From: Streptomyces cirratus
GTDB taxonomy: Bacteria; Actinomycetota; Actinomycetes; Streptomycetales; Streptomycetaceae
Assembly (NCBI RefSeq): GCF_014650775.1
Contig: NZ_BMVP01000001.1
Location: forward strand, 1-64,000
DNA: 64,000 nt
Reading direction: 5' to 3'
In this document: piece after piece, positions 24,801-33,928 of the stretch
Layout: each line of letters begins with the position of its first letter
Numbering within the stretch: the stretch's first letter is position 1
The notes under the pieces: generated by a model
Databases searched by the model: none
What the model was told of the DNA's origin: nothing
What the model saw: only the letters and a program-made list of their open reading frames with translations
Translations under genes and position numbers: made by a program

Positions 24801-26324
24801 GTGCCCCATTCCATCGACGCGGCTTTCACCGCGCTGCCCTTGCGGGCGCTCGCGGACGCGGCGCTCGCGCGGGCGCGCGCGCTCGGCGCCGACCACGCCG
24901 ACTTCCGGCTGGAGCGGATCCGCAGCGCCTCCTGGCGGCTGCGCGACGCCAAGCCCTCCGGCAGCTCGGACACCACCGACCTCGGCTACGCGGTGCGCGT
25001 GGTGCACGGCGGCAGCTGGGGCTTCGCCTCCGGTGTGGACCTGACCATGGACGGCGCGGCCAAGGTGGCCTCGCAGGCCGTGGCCATGGCCAAGCTGTCG
25101 GCGCAGGTGCTCAAGGCCGCGGGTTCGACGGAGCGGGTGGAGCTCGCCGCGGAGCCGGTGCACGCCGACCGGACCTGGATCTCCGCCTACGACGTGGACC
25201 CGTTCGAGGTTCCGGACGCACAGAAGGCCGCCCTGCTGGCCGAGTGGAGCGCCCGGCTGCTGGCGGCCGACGGCGTGACGCACGTCGACGCGTCGCTGCT
25301 CGCCGTCCACGAGAACAAGTTCTACGCCGACACCTCCGGCACCTCCACCACCCAGCAGCGGGTCCGGATCCACCCGCAGCTCACGGCGGTGGCCGTCAAC
25401 GCCTCCACCGGCGAGTTCGACTCGATGCGCACCATCGCCCCGCCGGCCGGGCGCGGCTGGGAGTACCTGACGGGCACCGGCTGGGACTGGGACTCCGAGC
25501 TGGAGCAGATCCCCGGCCTGCTCGCGGAGAAGATGCGGGCGCCGGGCGTCGAGGCCGGGCGCTACGACCTGGTCGTGGACCCGTCCAACCTGTGGCTGAC
25601 CATCCACGAGTCCATCGGGCACGCCACCGAGCTGGACCGGGCGCTGGGGTACGAGGCGGCGTACGCGGGTACCTCCTTCGCCACCTTCGACCAGCTGGGC
25701 GAGCTCAAGTACGGCTCCTCGATCATGAACGTGACCGGTGACCGCACGGCGGAGCACGGCCTGGCCACCGTCGGCTATGACGACGAGGGCGTCGAGGCGC
25801 AGAGCTGGGACCTGGTCAAGGACGGCACCCTGGTCGGCTACCAGCTGGACCGGCGGATCGCGAAGCTGACCGGGCTCGGGCGCTCCAACGGCTGCGCGTT
25901 CGCCGATTCGCCGGGCCACGTGCCGGTGCAGCGGATGGCGAACGTCTCGCTCCAGCCGGATCCGGGCGGCCTGTCGACGGAGGACCTGATCGGCGGGGTG
26001 GAGCGCGGGATCTACGTGGTCGGCGACCGCTCCTGGTCGATCGACATGCAGCGCTACAACTTCCAGTTCACCGGACAGCGGTTCTTCCGCATCGAGAACG
26101 GCCGGCTGGCCGGGCAGCTGCGCGACGTGGCGTACCAGGCCACGACCACCGAGTTCTGGGGCTCGATGGAGAAGGTGGGCGGCCCGCAGACGTACGTGCT
26201 GGGCGGCGCCTTCAACTGCGGCAAGGCGCAGCCGGGACAGGTCGCGTCCGTGTCCCACGGCTGCCCGTCCGCACTGTTCCGTGACGTCAACATCCTGAAC
26301 ACGACCCAGGAGGCCGGACGCTGA
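24801..26324 (+). CDS. tldD: TldD/PmbA-family metalloprotease, TldD subunit
   Basis: A 507-residue TldD-type protein. Together with TldE it forms a heterodimeric zinc protease that trims unfolded peptides, including RiPP leader peptides and CcdA. The zinc site HESIGH (H269, E270, H273) is intact, followed by [17 protein letters not shown], and the conserved Cys of the TldD group is in [20 protein letters not shown]. The start is GTG at 24801 after GGGAGGAATC. Its stop overlaps the tldE ATG by one base (TGATG). As a housekeeping pair with no precursor peptide next to it, its substrate here is open. Confidence 0.93.
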   Translation: MPHSIDAAFTALPLRALADAALARARALGADHADFRLERIRSASWRLRDAKPSGSSDTTDLGYAVRVVHGGSWGFASGVDLTMDGAAKVASQAVAMAKLSAQVLKAAGSTERVELAAEPVHADRTWISAYDVDPFEVPDAQKAALLAEWSARLLAADGVTHVDASLLAVHENKFYADTSGTSTTQQRVRIHPQLTAVAVNASTGEFDSMRTIAPPAGRGWEYLTGTGWDWDSELEQIPGLLAEKMRAPGVEAGRYDLVVDPSNLWLTIHESIGHATELDRALGYEAAYAGTSFATFDQLGELKYGSSIMNVTGDRTAEHGLATVGYDDEGVEAQSWDLVKDGTLVGYQLDRRIAKLTGLGRSNGCAFADSPGHVPVQRMANVSLQPDPGGLSTEDLIGGVERGIYVVGDRSWSIDMQRYNFQFTGQRFFRIENGRLAGQLRDVAYQATTTEFWGSMEKVGGPQTYVLGGAFNCGKAQPGQVASVSHGCPSALFRDVNILNTTQEAGR

Positions 26325-27724
26325 TGTCGGTTCGTACCAAGCCCCACGAGATCGTCGAGCGGGCCCTGGAGCTGTCCACCGCCGACGGCTGCGTCGTCAT
26401 CGCCGACGAGGAGTCGACGGCCAACCTGCGCTGGGCGGGCAACGCGCTCACCACCAACGGGGTCACCCGCGGCCGGACGCTGACGGTCATCGCCACCGTC
26501 GACGGCAAGGAGGGCACGGCCTCGGGGGTCGTGTCGCGCTCCGCCGTCACCGCGGCCGACCTGGAGCCGCTGGTGCGGGCCGCCGAGGCGGCCGCGCGGA
26601 ACGCGGGACCGGCGGAGGACGCCCAGCCCCTGATCACCGGCACCCCCGCCTCGCCGGACTTCACCGACGCCCCGGCCGAGACCTCCTCGGCGGTGTTCAC
26701 GGACTTCGCCCCCGCCCTCGGCGAGGCCTTCGCCCGGGCCCGCGCGGGGGGCCGGGAGCTGTACGGCTTCGCCAACCACGAGCTGGTCTCCACCTACGTG
26801 GGCACCTCGACGGGGCTGCGGCTGCGCCACGACCAGCCGAACGGCACGCTGGAGCTGAACGCGAAGTCACCGGACCGCCAGCGTTCGGCGTGGGCCGGCC
26901 GTGCCACGCGGGACTTCAAGGACGTGGACCCGACCGCGCTGGACGCGGAGCTGGCCGTACGCCTGGGCTGGGCCGAGCGCCGCTTCGACCTGCCTGCCGG
27001 GCGGTACGAGACCCTGCTGCCGCCGACCGCAGTGGCGGACCTGCTGATCTACCAGATGTGGTCGGCGGCGGCCCGGGACGCGGTGGAGGGCCGGACGGTC
27101 TTCTCCAAGCCCGGCGGCGGCACCCGGATCGGGGAGCGGCTGTCGCAGCTGCCGCTGACGCTGCGCAGCGACCCGAACGCGGCGGGGCTGGAGTCCGCCC
27201 CGTTCGTGATCGCGCACAGCTCCGGCGACGACGCCTCGGTGTTCGACAACGGCCTGCCGGTCCCGGCGACGGAGTGGATCAGCGGCGGCGAGCTGGCCCG
27301 GCTGACCACGACCCGGCACAGTGCGGGTCTGACCGGGCTCCCGCTGTCCCCCGGCTTCGGGAACCTGATCCTGGACGGGGGCGGGGAGAAGTCGCTGGAG
27401 GAGATGGTGGCGGGCACCGGCCACCAGGGGCGCGGGCTGCTGCTGACCTGCCTGTGGTACATCCGCGAGGTCGACCCGGCGACGCTGCTGCTCACGGGCC
27501 TGACCCGGGACGGCGTGTACCTGGTGGAGAACGGCGAGGTCATCGGCGAGGTCAACAACTTCCGGTTCAACGAGTCCCCCGTGGACCTGCTGTCGCGGGC
27601 CACGGAGGCCGGCCGGACCGAGAAGACCCTGCCGCGCGAGTGGAGCGACTGGTTCACCCGCACCGCGATGCCGGCCCTGCGGATCCCGGACTTCAACATG
27701 AGCTCGGTCAGCAAGGGCGTCTGA
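26324..27724 (+). CDS. tldE: TldD/PmbA-family protein, TldE subunit
   Basis: A 466-residue PmbA/TldE-type partner of TldD. It has the overall fold (N-terminal alpha/beta [20 protein letters not shown], then the curved sheet [39 protein letters not shown]) but lacks the HExxxH motif, as expected for the non-catalytic subunit. C-terminal [40 protein letters not shown] and [14 protein letters not shown] match the family. It is translationally coupled to tldD (TGATG). tyrS follows after 89 bp. Confidence 0.93.
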   Translation: MSVRTKPHEIVERALELSTADGCVVIADEESTANLRWAGNALTTNGVTRGRTLTVIATVDGKEGTASGVVSRSAVTAADLEPLVRAAEAAARNAGPAEDAQPLITGTPASPDFTDAPAETSSAVFTDFAPALGEAFARARAGGRELYGFANHELVSTYVGTSTGLRLRHDQPNGTLELNAKSPDRQRSAWAGRATRDFKDVDPTALDAELAVRLGWAERRFDLPAGRYETLLPPTAVADLLIYQMWSAAARDAVEGRTVFSKPGGGTRIGERLSQLPLTLRSDPNAAGLESAPFVIAHSSGDDASVFDNGLPVPATEWISGGELARLTTTRHSAGLTGLPLSPGFGNLILDGGGEKSLEEMVAGTGHQGRGLLLTCLWYIREVDPATLLLTGLTRDGVYLVENGEVIGEVNNFRFNESPVDLLSRATEAGRTEKTLPREWSDWFTRTAMPALRIPDFNMSSVSKGV

Positions 27725-27813
27725 GGGGTCTCGCGGCCCGCCTAGACTGGCGGGGAAACCCCTCAGCACTCCTCTCATCTCGTTTTTCATCTCGTTCAAG
27801 GAGAGTCACGACC

Positions 27814-29079
27814 GTGACGGACATCGTCGACGAACTGAAGTGGCGCGGGCTGTTCGCCCAGTCCACCGACGAAGAAGCGCTGCGCAAGGCGTTCGCGGAC
27901 GGTCCTGTCACGTTCTATTGCGGATTCGACCCGACGGCGGCCTCGCTGCACGTGGGCCACCTCGTGCAGGTGCTCACGGTGCGCCGGCTCCAGCAGGCCG
28001 GTCACCGGCCGCTGGCGCTGGTCGGCGGGGCCACCGGCCAGATCGGCGACCCGCGTCCGACCGCCGAGCGCACGCTGAACGACCCGGAGACCATCGCGAA
28101 CTGGGTCGCCCGGCTGCGCTCGCAGATCGAGCCGTTCCTGTCCTTCGAGGGCGAGAACGCGGCGCTCATGGTGAACAACCTGGACTGGACGGCGGGCATG
28201 TCCGCCATCGAGTTCCTGCGGGACATCGGCAAGCACTTCCGGGTCAACAAGATGCTGACGAAGGACTCGGTCGCCAAGCGGCTGGAGTCCGACCAGGGCA
28301 TCAGCTACACCGAGTTCAGCTACCAGCTGCTGCAGGGCATGGACTTCCTGGAGCTGTACCGCCGCTACGGCTGCACCCTCCAGCAGGGCGGCTCGGACCA
28401 GTGGGGCAACCTGACGGCCGGGCTCGACCTGATCCACCGGGTGGAGCCGGACGCCCACGTCCACGCGATCGCGACCCCGCTGATGGTCAAGGCGGACGGC
28501 ACGAAGTTCGGCAAGTCCGAGAGCGGGGCCGTCTGGCTCGACCCGGAGATGACCACCCCGTACGCGTTCTACCAGTTCTGGCTGAACGTGGACGACCGGG
28601 ACGTCTCGGGCTACATGCGGATCCTGTCCTTCAAGTCCCGCGAGGAGCTCGAGGAGCTGGAGAAGCAGACCGCCGAGCGGCCGCAGGCGCGCGCCGCGCA
28701 GCGGGCGCTGGCGGAGGAGCTGACGACGCTGGTGCACGGCGCCGACCAGTGCGCCGCCGTGATCGCCGCCTCGAAGGCGCTGTTCGGCCAGGGCGAGCTG
28801 GCGGACCTGGACCCGGCGACGCTGGCCGCGGCCCTGTCGGAGCTGCCGCACGCCCGGGTCGCGGAGTTCGCCCCGGTCGTGGACCTCCTCGCGGAGACGG
28901 GCCTGGTCGCGAGCAAGTCCGCGGCCCGCCGGACCGTGAAGGAGGGCGGCGCCTACGTGAACAACGTGAAGGTGACCGCCGAGGACGCGGTCCCGGCCGC
29001 GGAGGACCTGCTGCACGGGCGCTGGCTCGTACTGCGCCGCGGCAAGAAGAACCTGGCCGCGGTCGAGATCACGGGCTGA
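27814..29079 (+). CDS. tyrS: Tyrosine--tRNA ligase
   Basis: A 421-residue class Ic aminoacyl-tRNA synthetase. The nucleotide-binding HIGH-type motif is HVGH in [18 protein letters not shown], tyrosine-pocket residues lie in [20 protein letters not shown] and [14 protein letters not shown], and the KMSKS-type loop is KFGKSES. An S4 RNA-binding domain ends the protein (about 355-421, [20 protein letters not shown]). The start is GTG at 27814 with AAGGAGAG upstream. The 89-bp gap before it is too short for a T-box leader and shows none. The gene ends at a good hairpin. Confidence 0.97.
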   Translation: MTDIVDELKWRGLFAQSTDEEALRKAFADGPVTFYCGFDPTAASLHVGHLVQVLTVRRLQQAGHRPLALVGGATGQIGDPRPTAERTLNDPETIANWVARLRSQIEPFLSFEGENAALMVNNLDWTAGMSAIEFLRDIGKHFRVNKMLTKDSVAKRLESDQGISYTEFSYQLLQGMDFLELYRRYGCTLQQGGSDQWGNLTAGLDLIHRVEPDAHVHAIATPLMVKADGTKFGKSESGAVWLDPEMTTPYAFYQFWLNVDDRDVSGYMRILSFKSREELEELEKQTAERPQARAAQRALAEELTTLVHGADQCAAVIAASKALFGQGELADLDPATLAAALSELPHARVAEFAPVVDLLAETGLVASKSAARRTVKEGGAYVNNVKVTAEDAVPAAEDLLHGRWLVLRRGKKNLAAVEITG

Positions 29080-29094
29080 CGGCCCCGGCGTCCG

Positions 29095-29135
29095 CGAAGG
29101 GGCCGGTACGGACTTCTGTCCGGCCGGCCCCTTCG
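29095..29135 (+). terminator. Terminator after tyrS
   Basis: CGAAGGGGCCGG (29095-29106) pairs with CCGGCCCCTTCG (29124-29135), with an internal CGGAC/GTCCG stem. It also lies just before the stop codon of the convergent GlsB/YeaQ-type gene and may serve both. Confidence 0.82.
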
Positions 29136-29162
29136 TCGCGCCCGCGGAGGGCTACGGGTCAC

Positions 29163-29444
29163 TCAGGTCGTCTCACGCCGTCGGTCGCCCCTGAGTGCCA
29201 TGTAGACCATGTCGCCGAGTCCGACGATGAGGACGGCTCCGGCGAGCTGGAGCAAGTGCCGGATCCAGTCGATGCCCTTGGTGTCGTGGACGCCGATCCA
29301 CGTGGCCACGGCGTTGCCGAGGATGCCTCCGATGATGCCGAAGATCACGGTCAGCCAGATCGGCTGGTGCTGCTTGCCCGGCAGGATGGCCCTGGCAATC
29401 AGCCCCAGCACCAAACCGACGATGATCGCCCACAACCAATGCAT
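29163..29444 (-). CDS. GlsB/YeaQ/YmgE-family stress-response membrane protein
   Basis: A 93-residue membrane protein with three hydrophobic helices (LWAIIVGLVLGLIARAILPG; PIWLTVIFGIIGGILGNAVA; LLQLAGAVLIVGLGDMVYMA) and a basic tail. The GxxARxxxPG pattern at the end of helix 1 and the GG-rich helix 2 are typical of the transglycosylase-associated / GlsB family, linked to stress in other bacteria. The ATG at 29444 was chosen because GAGGAGG lies 7 nt upstream. Monocistronic. Confidence 0.9.
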   Translation of the reverse strand: MHWLWAIIVGLVLGLIARAILPGKQHQPIWLTVIFGIIGGILGNAVATWIGVHDTKGIDWIRHLLQLAGAVLIVGLGDMVYMALRGDRRRETT

Positions 29445-29604
29445 GTCGAGCCTCCTCGTGGCGCGTTGTGCGCAGGTGGGCCCAGTTTCGGCGCGCCCCG
29501 CACGGATCGCACTCCCGGCAGCGCCATTCGGGGGACACCCCCTCTCCTCGCCCTGGTGGCGGCGGCGTACGGTGGAAGGGGTCCGGGCCGGGAGCGCCCG
29601 GCGG

Positions 29605-29955
29605 GTGGATCGGTGGTGGAGCGTGGAACGGTCGAAGCGGAACGGGGCCGAGGTCTTCCGGATCACCGGAGCGCGGATGGGCCTCAGTGAGGACGTGCGC
29701 GGCCGGCAGCGCCGGTACGTGATCTCCATGACGATCAGGACCCTGTCGGTCATCGCGACCGTTTTCCTGTGGGACGTGGAGCGTCATGTGGCCATCGTGA
29801 CGCTGGTGGCGGGCGCCCTGCTGCCCTACGTGGCGGTGGTCATCGCCAACGCCGGACGCGAGTCGGCGCCCTCTCTGCCCTCGCACTTCCTGCCCGCCCC
29901 TGTGCGCCCGGCACTGGAGGCGGGAAACCTCAAGAAAACCTCAGATCAATCATGA
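29605..29955 (+). CDS. DUF3099-family membrane protein
   Basis: A protein of about 116 residues with the DUF3099 pattern EVFRITGARMGLSEDVRGRQ then RRYVISMTIRTLSVIATVFLW, and two membrane helices (SVIATVFLWDVERHVAIVTL region and LVAGALLPYVAVVIANAG). A hydrophilic Pro-rich tail follows. The start is uncertain: GTG 29605 has GGGAG 10 nt upstream, while GTG 29623 gives an N-terminus closer to the family but no good ribosome binding site. It is divergent from the GlsB-type gene. The function of the family is unknown. Confidence 0.8.
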   Translation: MDRWWSVERSKRNGAEVFRITGARMGLSEDVRGRQRRYVISMTIRTLSVIATVFLWDVERHVAIVTLVAGALLPYVAVVIANAGRESAPSLPSHFLPAPVRPALEAGNLKKTSDQS

Positions 29956-30080
29956 AGTTCCGGTGCACCGCACCGGGTCCTGCGTGACATACTGCCTACG
30001 CGCTCCGCATCCCCCGTCGGAGCGACGGACCGACGCCGGGCAGCTCCCCCCGTGGCTGCTCGGCGTCGCCCTTCCGTTTG

Positions 30081-30086
30081 TAGGGT
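30081..30086 (+). promoter_or_regulatory. -10 element of a leaderless transcript
   Basis: TAGGGT at 30081-30086 ends seven bases before the GTG start at 30094, so transcription should begin at or next to the start codon. No ribosome binding site is present between them. A clear -35 was not found. Confidence 0.6.
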
Positions 30087-30093
30087 TGAGGCT

Positions 30094-30351
30094 GTGAACT
30101 CCCCTGATACGGACACCAGCGCCCCCGGCACCGATCCCACCTGCTCCGCCAAGGGCTGCCGCGCCGCGGCGGTCTGGGTCCTGGCGTGGAACAACCCGAA
30201 GCTGCACGCGCCGGAGCGCCGCAAGACGTGGCTGGCCTGCGAGGAGCACCGCGAGCACCTCTCGCGGTTCCTGGACGTGCGCGGGTTCCTCAAGGACGTC
30301 GTGAAGCTGGAGGAGTGGGTCCAGCCGGAGGGGTCGGAGCGCGAGCGCTAG
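30094..30351 (+). CDS. Small conserved zinc-ribbon-like actinobacterial protein
   Basis: An 85-residue protein conserved in actinomycetes and sometimes misnamed acetone carboxylase. It carries a likely metal site of two Cys (CSAKGC) and a second half CEEHREH, with a conserved block AAVWVLAWNNPKLHAPERRK and FLDVRGFLKDVVKLEEWV. The start is GTG at 30094 (30052 would add codons upstream of the -10 hexamer and is not credible). The message is predicted to be leaderless. It ends before the bidirectional terminator shared with moaA. Function unknown. Confidence 0.82.
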   Translation: MNSPDTDTSAPGTDPTCSAKGCRAAAVWVLAWNNPKLHAPERRKTWLACEEHREHLSRFLDVRGFLKDVVKLEEWVQPEGSERER

Positions 30352-30394
30352 AGGTCCGCCGCAGGTGTGCCGGAGTTTCGCTCGAGAACGGGTC

Positions 30395-30422
30395 GAGGCC
30401 CCGTCCTGCGGGACGGGGCCTC
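30395..30422. terminator. Bidirectional terminator between the zinc-ribbon gene and moaA
   Basis: A perfect 12-bp stem GAGGCCCCGTCC (30395-30406) / GGACGGGGCCTC (30411-30422) with loop TGCG. Confidence 0.85.
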
Positions 30423-30482
30423 GTGACGTGAGGGGTGGCCCTCGTGACGTGAGGGGTGGCCCTCGTGACGTGAGGGGTGGCC
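30421..30482. repeat. Three tandem 21-bp repeats at the 3-prime end of moaA
   Basis: The unit TCGTGACGTGAGGGGTGGCC plus one C repeats at 30421, 30442 and 30463 with identical sequence. The copies abut each other, the first overlaps the end of the terminator stem and the last touches the moaA stop codon. Each unit contains the partial dyad CCTCgtGACgtGAGG. Confidence 0.9.
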
Positions 30483-30483
30483 G

Positions 30484-31473
30484 CTAGCCGCCGATCGCCG
30501 ACATCGGGCGGTCGGGCTGGAGGAAGCTCGGGTCGTCGAGGCCGGAGCCGGCCTTCTTGCCCCACATCGCCACCTTCCACAGGCGGGCGATCTCCTCGTC
30601 CGGGGCGCCCGAGCGCAGCGCGCCCCGCAGGTCCGACTCCTCGGTGGCGAACAGGCACGTACGGACCTGGCCGTCGGCCGTGAGGCGGGTGCGGTCGCAG
30701 GCGCCGCAGAACGGGCGGGTGACGGAGGCGATGACCCCGACGGTGGCCGGGCCGCCGTCCACGAGCCAGCGCTCGGCGGGGGCGGAGCCGCGTTCGTCGG
30801 CGCCCTGCTCGGTGAGGGTGAAGCGGGTGCGCAGCGAAGTCAGGATGTCACCGGCGGTGATCATGCCGTCGCGCTTCCAGCCGTGCTGTGCGTCGAGCGG
30901 CATCTGCTCGATGAAGCGGAGCTCGTACTCGTTCTCCACCGCCCAGGCGAGCAGGTCGGGGGCTTCGTCGTCGTTCAGCCCGGGCATGAGCACCGCGTTG
31001 ACCTTCACCGGGGTGAGGCCGGCGTCGCGGGCGGCGGCCATGCCCTCGATGACGTCGTGGTGGCGGTCGCGGCGGGTGAGGGTCTTGAACACCTCGGGCC
31101 GCAGGGTGTCGAGGGAAACGTTCACTCGGTCCAGGCCGGCGGCCTTGAGCGCCTGTGCGGTGCGCTTGAGGCCGATGCCATTGGTGGTGAGGGACATGTC
31201 GGGCCGGGGCTCGAGGGCGGCGCACTGCTCGACGATGCCGACGAGCCCGGGGCGCAGCAGCGGTTCGCCGCCGGTGAACCGGACCTCGGTGACGCCGAGC
31301 CGGGTGACGGCGATGCGGATCAGCCGGACTATCTCCTCGTCGCTGAGCAGGTCCGTCTTCTGCAGCCACTGCAGGCCTTCCTCGGGCATGCAGTACGTAC
31401 AGCGCAGGTTGCACCGGTCGGTGAGTGAGACGCGCAGGTCAGTGGCCACGCGGCCGTAGGTGTCGAGAAGCAC
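30484..31473 (-). CDS. moaA: GTP 3,8-cyclase MoaA (radical SAM)
   Basis: A 329-residue radical-SAM enzyme making 3,8-cyclo-GTP, the first step of molybdenum cofactor synthesis. The SAM cluster motif CxxxCxxC is in LTDRCNLRCTYCMPEEGLQW, the second 4Fe-4S cluster in RPFCGACDRTRLTADGQVRTC, and the essential C-terminal Gly-Gly is in MSAIGG. GGEPLLR and VNVSLDTL are typical. The GTG at 31473 (LLDTYGRVATDLR) follows GGGGAGGG and is preferred to an upstream ATG at 31512, which would add 13 atypical residues. No other moa gene is adjacent. Confidence 0.96.
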   Translation of the reverse strand: MLLDTYGRVATDLRVSLTDRCNLRCTYCMPEEGLQWLQKTDLLSDEEIVRLIRIAVTRLGVTEVRFTGGEPLLRPGLVGIVEQCAALEPRPDMSLTTNGIGLKRTAQALKAAGLDRVNVSLDTLRPEVFKTLTRRDRHHDVIEGMAAARDAGLTPVKVNAVLMPGLNDDEAPDLLAWAVENEYELRFIEQMPLDAQHGWKRDGMITAGDILTSLRTRFTLTEQGADERGSAPAERWLVDGGPATVGVIASVTRPFCGACDRTRLTADGQVRTCLFATEESDLRGALRSGAPDEEIARLWKVAMWGKKAGSGLDDPSFLQPDRPMSAIGG

Positions 31474-31594
31474 TGTGGGCCCCCTCCCCTGTCCGCTTCG
31501 TAGAGGTCGCACCGCTCGGGTGAGACATGTGTGCGCTGCTTTCGAGCCTACGCGACGCCCGTGACTTGTTGTGGTGCCCGAACGAACGAGACGT

Positions 31595-31634
31595 GCCGTG
31601 GCCGTGTCGTAGGGAAATACGACACGGCCACGGC
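31595..31634 (-). terminator. Strong hairpin downstream of actP
   Basis: A perfect 17-bp stem GCCGTGGCCGTGTCGTA (31595-31611) / TACGACACGGCCACGGC (31618-31634) with loop GGGAAA, 17 bp beyond the actP stop codon on the minus strand and upstream of the moaA promoter. No U-tract. Confidence 0.85.
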
Positions 31635-31650
31635 GGGTCCATGGAGTATT

Positions 31651-33276
31651 TCAGTGCGCGCCCGTTCCCGTCAGGGAACGGACCTCGAGTTCCGCGAACT
31701 TCCGGGGGTCGGCCTCCTCCTTCGACAGGAGGGTTCCCAGCCACCCGAGGAGGAAGCCGAGCGGGATGGAGACGATGCCGGGGTTCTCCAGCGGGAACCA
31801 GTAGAAGTCGGCGTCCTTGAACATCGAGGTGGGCTTGCCGGAGACCACCGGGGAGAAGAGCACGAGGACGACCGAGGAGACCAGGCCGCCGTAGATGGAC
31901 CACAGCGCGCCCCGGGTGGTGAAGCGCTTCCAGAACAGGCTGTAGAGGATCGTCGGCAGGTTGGCGGACGCCGCGACGGCGAAGGCGAGGGCGACCAGAC
32001 CGGCGACGTTGAGGTCGCGGGCGAGGGCGCCGAGTCCGATGGCGACGGCGCCGATCACGACGGTGGACCAGCGGGCCGCGCGGACCTCTTCCTTCTCGGT
32101 GGCCTTGCCCTTGCGGATGACGTTCACGTAGATGTCGTGCGCGAAGGACGAGGAGGAGGCGAGGGTCAGGCCGGCGACCACCGCGAGGATGGTGGCGAAG
32201 GCGACTGCGGAGATCACCGCGAGCAGGATGGCGCCGCCGGTGGTGCCGGGACCGCCGCCGACCTCCTGGGCGAGCAGCGGGGCCGCGGTGTTGCCCGCTT
32301 TGTTGGAGGCGAGGATGTCGGCCCGGTTGAGCAGGGCCGCGGCGCCGAAGCCGAGGGCGATCGTCATCAGGTAGAAGGCTCCGATGATGCCGATGGCCCA
32401 GTTCACGGACTTACGGGCGGCCTTGGCGGTGGGCACGGTGTAGAAGCGGATCAGGATGTGCGGCAGGCCCGCGGTGCCCAGGACCAGGGCGATGCCGAGC
32501 GAGATGAAGTCCAGCTTGGTGGTCCCGTTGGTGCCGTATTTGAGGCCGGGTTCCAGGAACTTGGCGCCCTTGCCGCTGTTCTCGGCGGCCTTGCCGAGCA
32601 GCTCGGAGATGTTGAAGTGGAACTTGAGCAGCACCAGGAAGGTGATCAGCAGGGCGCCCGCGATGAGCAGGACGGCCTTGACCATCTGGACCCAGGTGGT
32701 GCCCTTCATCCCGCCGATGGTCACGTAGAGGATCATCAGGAGGCCGACCAGGGCGACGACGGCCACCTTGCCGCCGTCGCTGGTGATGCCCAGGAGCAGG
32801 GAGACGAGCACGCCCGCGCCCGCCATCTGGGCGAGCAGGTAGAAGATCGACACCACGATGGTGGAGGTGCCCGCGGCGGTACGGACGGGCCGCTGGCGCA
32901 TCCGGTACGCGAGGACGTCACCCATCGTGTAGCGGCCGGAGTTGCGCAGCGGCTCGGCGACGAGCAGCAGGGCCACCAGCCAGGCCACGAGGAAGCCGAT
33001 GGAGTAGAGGAAGCCGTCGTAGCCGAAGAGCGCGATCGCCCCGGCGATGCCGAGGAAGGACGCGGCGGACATGTAGTCGCCGGAGATCGCCAGGCCGTTC
33101 TGGAAGCCGGTGAACTGGCGGCCGCCGGCGTAGAAGTCGGCGGCGTCCTTGGTCTGTCGGCCGGCCCAGACGGTGATGACGAGGGTGGCGACGACGAACA
33201 GCCCGAACAGGGTGATGATCAGCGGGCGGTGTTCGGTGGCCCCGGCGGCGACCGTCAGGTGCAGTGGAGTGCTCAT
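31651..33276 (-). CDS. actP: Cation/acetate symporter ActP (solute:sodium symporter family)
   Basis: A 541-residue transporter with about 13 transmembrane helices of the SSS family. ActP-type features include FYAGGRQFTGFQNGLAISGD, DYMSAASFLGIAGAIALFGY, the sodium-site region TLASSSSFAHDIYVNVIRKG and VAASANLPTILYSLFWKRFT. It imports acetate and other short monocarboxylates. It lies downstream of and overlapping (4 bp) a DUF485 gene, the common yjcH-actP pairing. The start is ATG at 33276. There is no acs gene here, so acetate activation is encoded elsewhere. Confidence 0.95.
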   Translation of the reverse strand: MSTPLHLTVAAGATEHRPLIITLFGLFVVATLVITVWAGRQTKDAADFYAGGRQFTGFQNGLAISGDYMSAASFLGIAGAIALFGYDGFLYSIGFLVAWLVALLLVAEPLRNSGRYTMGDVLAYRMRQRPVRTAAGTSTIVVSIFYLLAQMAGAGVLVSLLLGITSDGGKVAVVALVGLLMILYVTIGGMKGTTWVQMVKAVLLIAGALLITFLVLLKFHFNISELLGKAAENSGKGAKFLEPGLKYGTNGTTKLDFISLGIALVLGTAGLPHILIRFYTVPTAKAARKSVNWAIGIIGAFYLMTIALGFGAAALLNRADILASNKAGNTAAPLLAQEVGGGPGTTGGAILLAVISAVAFATILAVVAGLTLASSSSFAHDIYVNVIRKGKATEKEEVRAARWSTVVIGAVAIGLGALARDLNVAGLVALAFAVAASANLPTILYSLFWKRFTTRGALWSIYGGLVSSVVLVLFSPVVSGKPTSMFKDADFYWFPLENPGIVSIPLGFLLGWLGTLLSKEEADPRKFAELEVRSLTGTGAH

Positions 33277-33641
33277 TCCCCGGCCTCCATCCGGGCCTTG
33301 ATGGCGGCGGCCTTGGGGTCGAGCTCGGCGGCGGCGTGCCGCGAGTAGAGCCAGGCGATGAGGAAGGTCGTGGCGAACTGGGCGAGGCCCAGGACGAGGG
33401 CGACGTTGATGTTGCCGAAGAGCTTGGTGCCCATGAAGCCGCCCGCGTAGTTCGAGAGCAGGACGTACAGCAGGTACCAGGCGATGAACGCGACGGTGAG
33501 GGGGAAGGCGAAGGAGCGGTGGGAGTGGCGCAGTTCTGCGAACTCCTCGCTCTGCTGGACGCGTTCGAAGTCTTCGGCCGTGGGGCCCGCCGGGCGTGGT
33601 TCCACGCCGCCGGGCGGCTGCGCTGCTGCTTGGGTTGTCAC
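33273..33641 (-). CDS. DUF485 membrane protein (ActP partner)
   Basis: A 122-residue protein with a DUF485 domain: cytoplasmic N-terminus (DFERVQQSEEFAELRHSHRS) followed by two membrane helices (FPLTVAFIAWYLLYVLLSNY and NVALVLGLAQFATTFLIAWL) and a charged tail. DUF485/YjcH proteins are encoded with ActP and presumed accessory subunits. The GTG at 33641 follows AAGGAGAG by 8 nt; an open frame continues to 33851 but has no plausible start. The 4-bp overlap with actP indicates coupling. The 287-bp region to the divergent subtilase holds no gene. Confidence 0.92.
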   Translation of the reverse strand: MTTQAAAQPPGGVEPRPAGPTAEDFERVQQSEEFAELRHSHRSFAFPLTVAFIAWYLLYVLLSNYAGGFMGTKLFGNINVALVLGLAQFATTFLIAWLYSRHAAAELDPKAAAIKARMEAGE

Positions 33642-33928
33642 CGGGGGCTCTCCTTGTGACGCGGGTGCGAGGGGGCGGGTACGGACAAAACGACCTCCGT
33701 GTGGGGGGTGGTGGCGCCGGTTCCCCCTGACAACGGCACGGCTCGCGCGACGGGACGGTTCAACGCGTTCCGTTTCTGAGGTTGTTTTCCCCCGCCCCTC
33801 CCGTTCCACCGGGATTCCTCGAACTGATGGCGCAAAGGTGACGGCCGGCACTAGGTTCGCCTGTCATGAACCCGTCGCCTGCGCGGACCACGCGCGGACG
33901 GCCCTTTCACTGATGATGTGGAGAACCC

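Noticed and set aside
27725..27813. T-box leader for tyrS
   Set aside because: Only 89 bp separate tldE from tyrS and no T-box sequence or large hairpin is present.
30421..30482. Possible CRISPR array
   Set aside because: The three 21-bp units abut each other without spacers and there are no cas genes nearby.
31531..33348. 605-codon plus-strand frame opposite actP
   Set aside because: The translation is Gly/Glu/Asp-rich without any domain, mirroring the codon bias of actP on the other strand.
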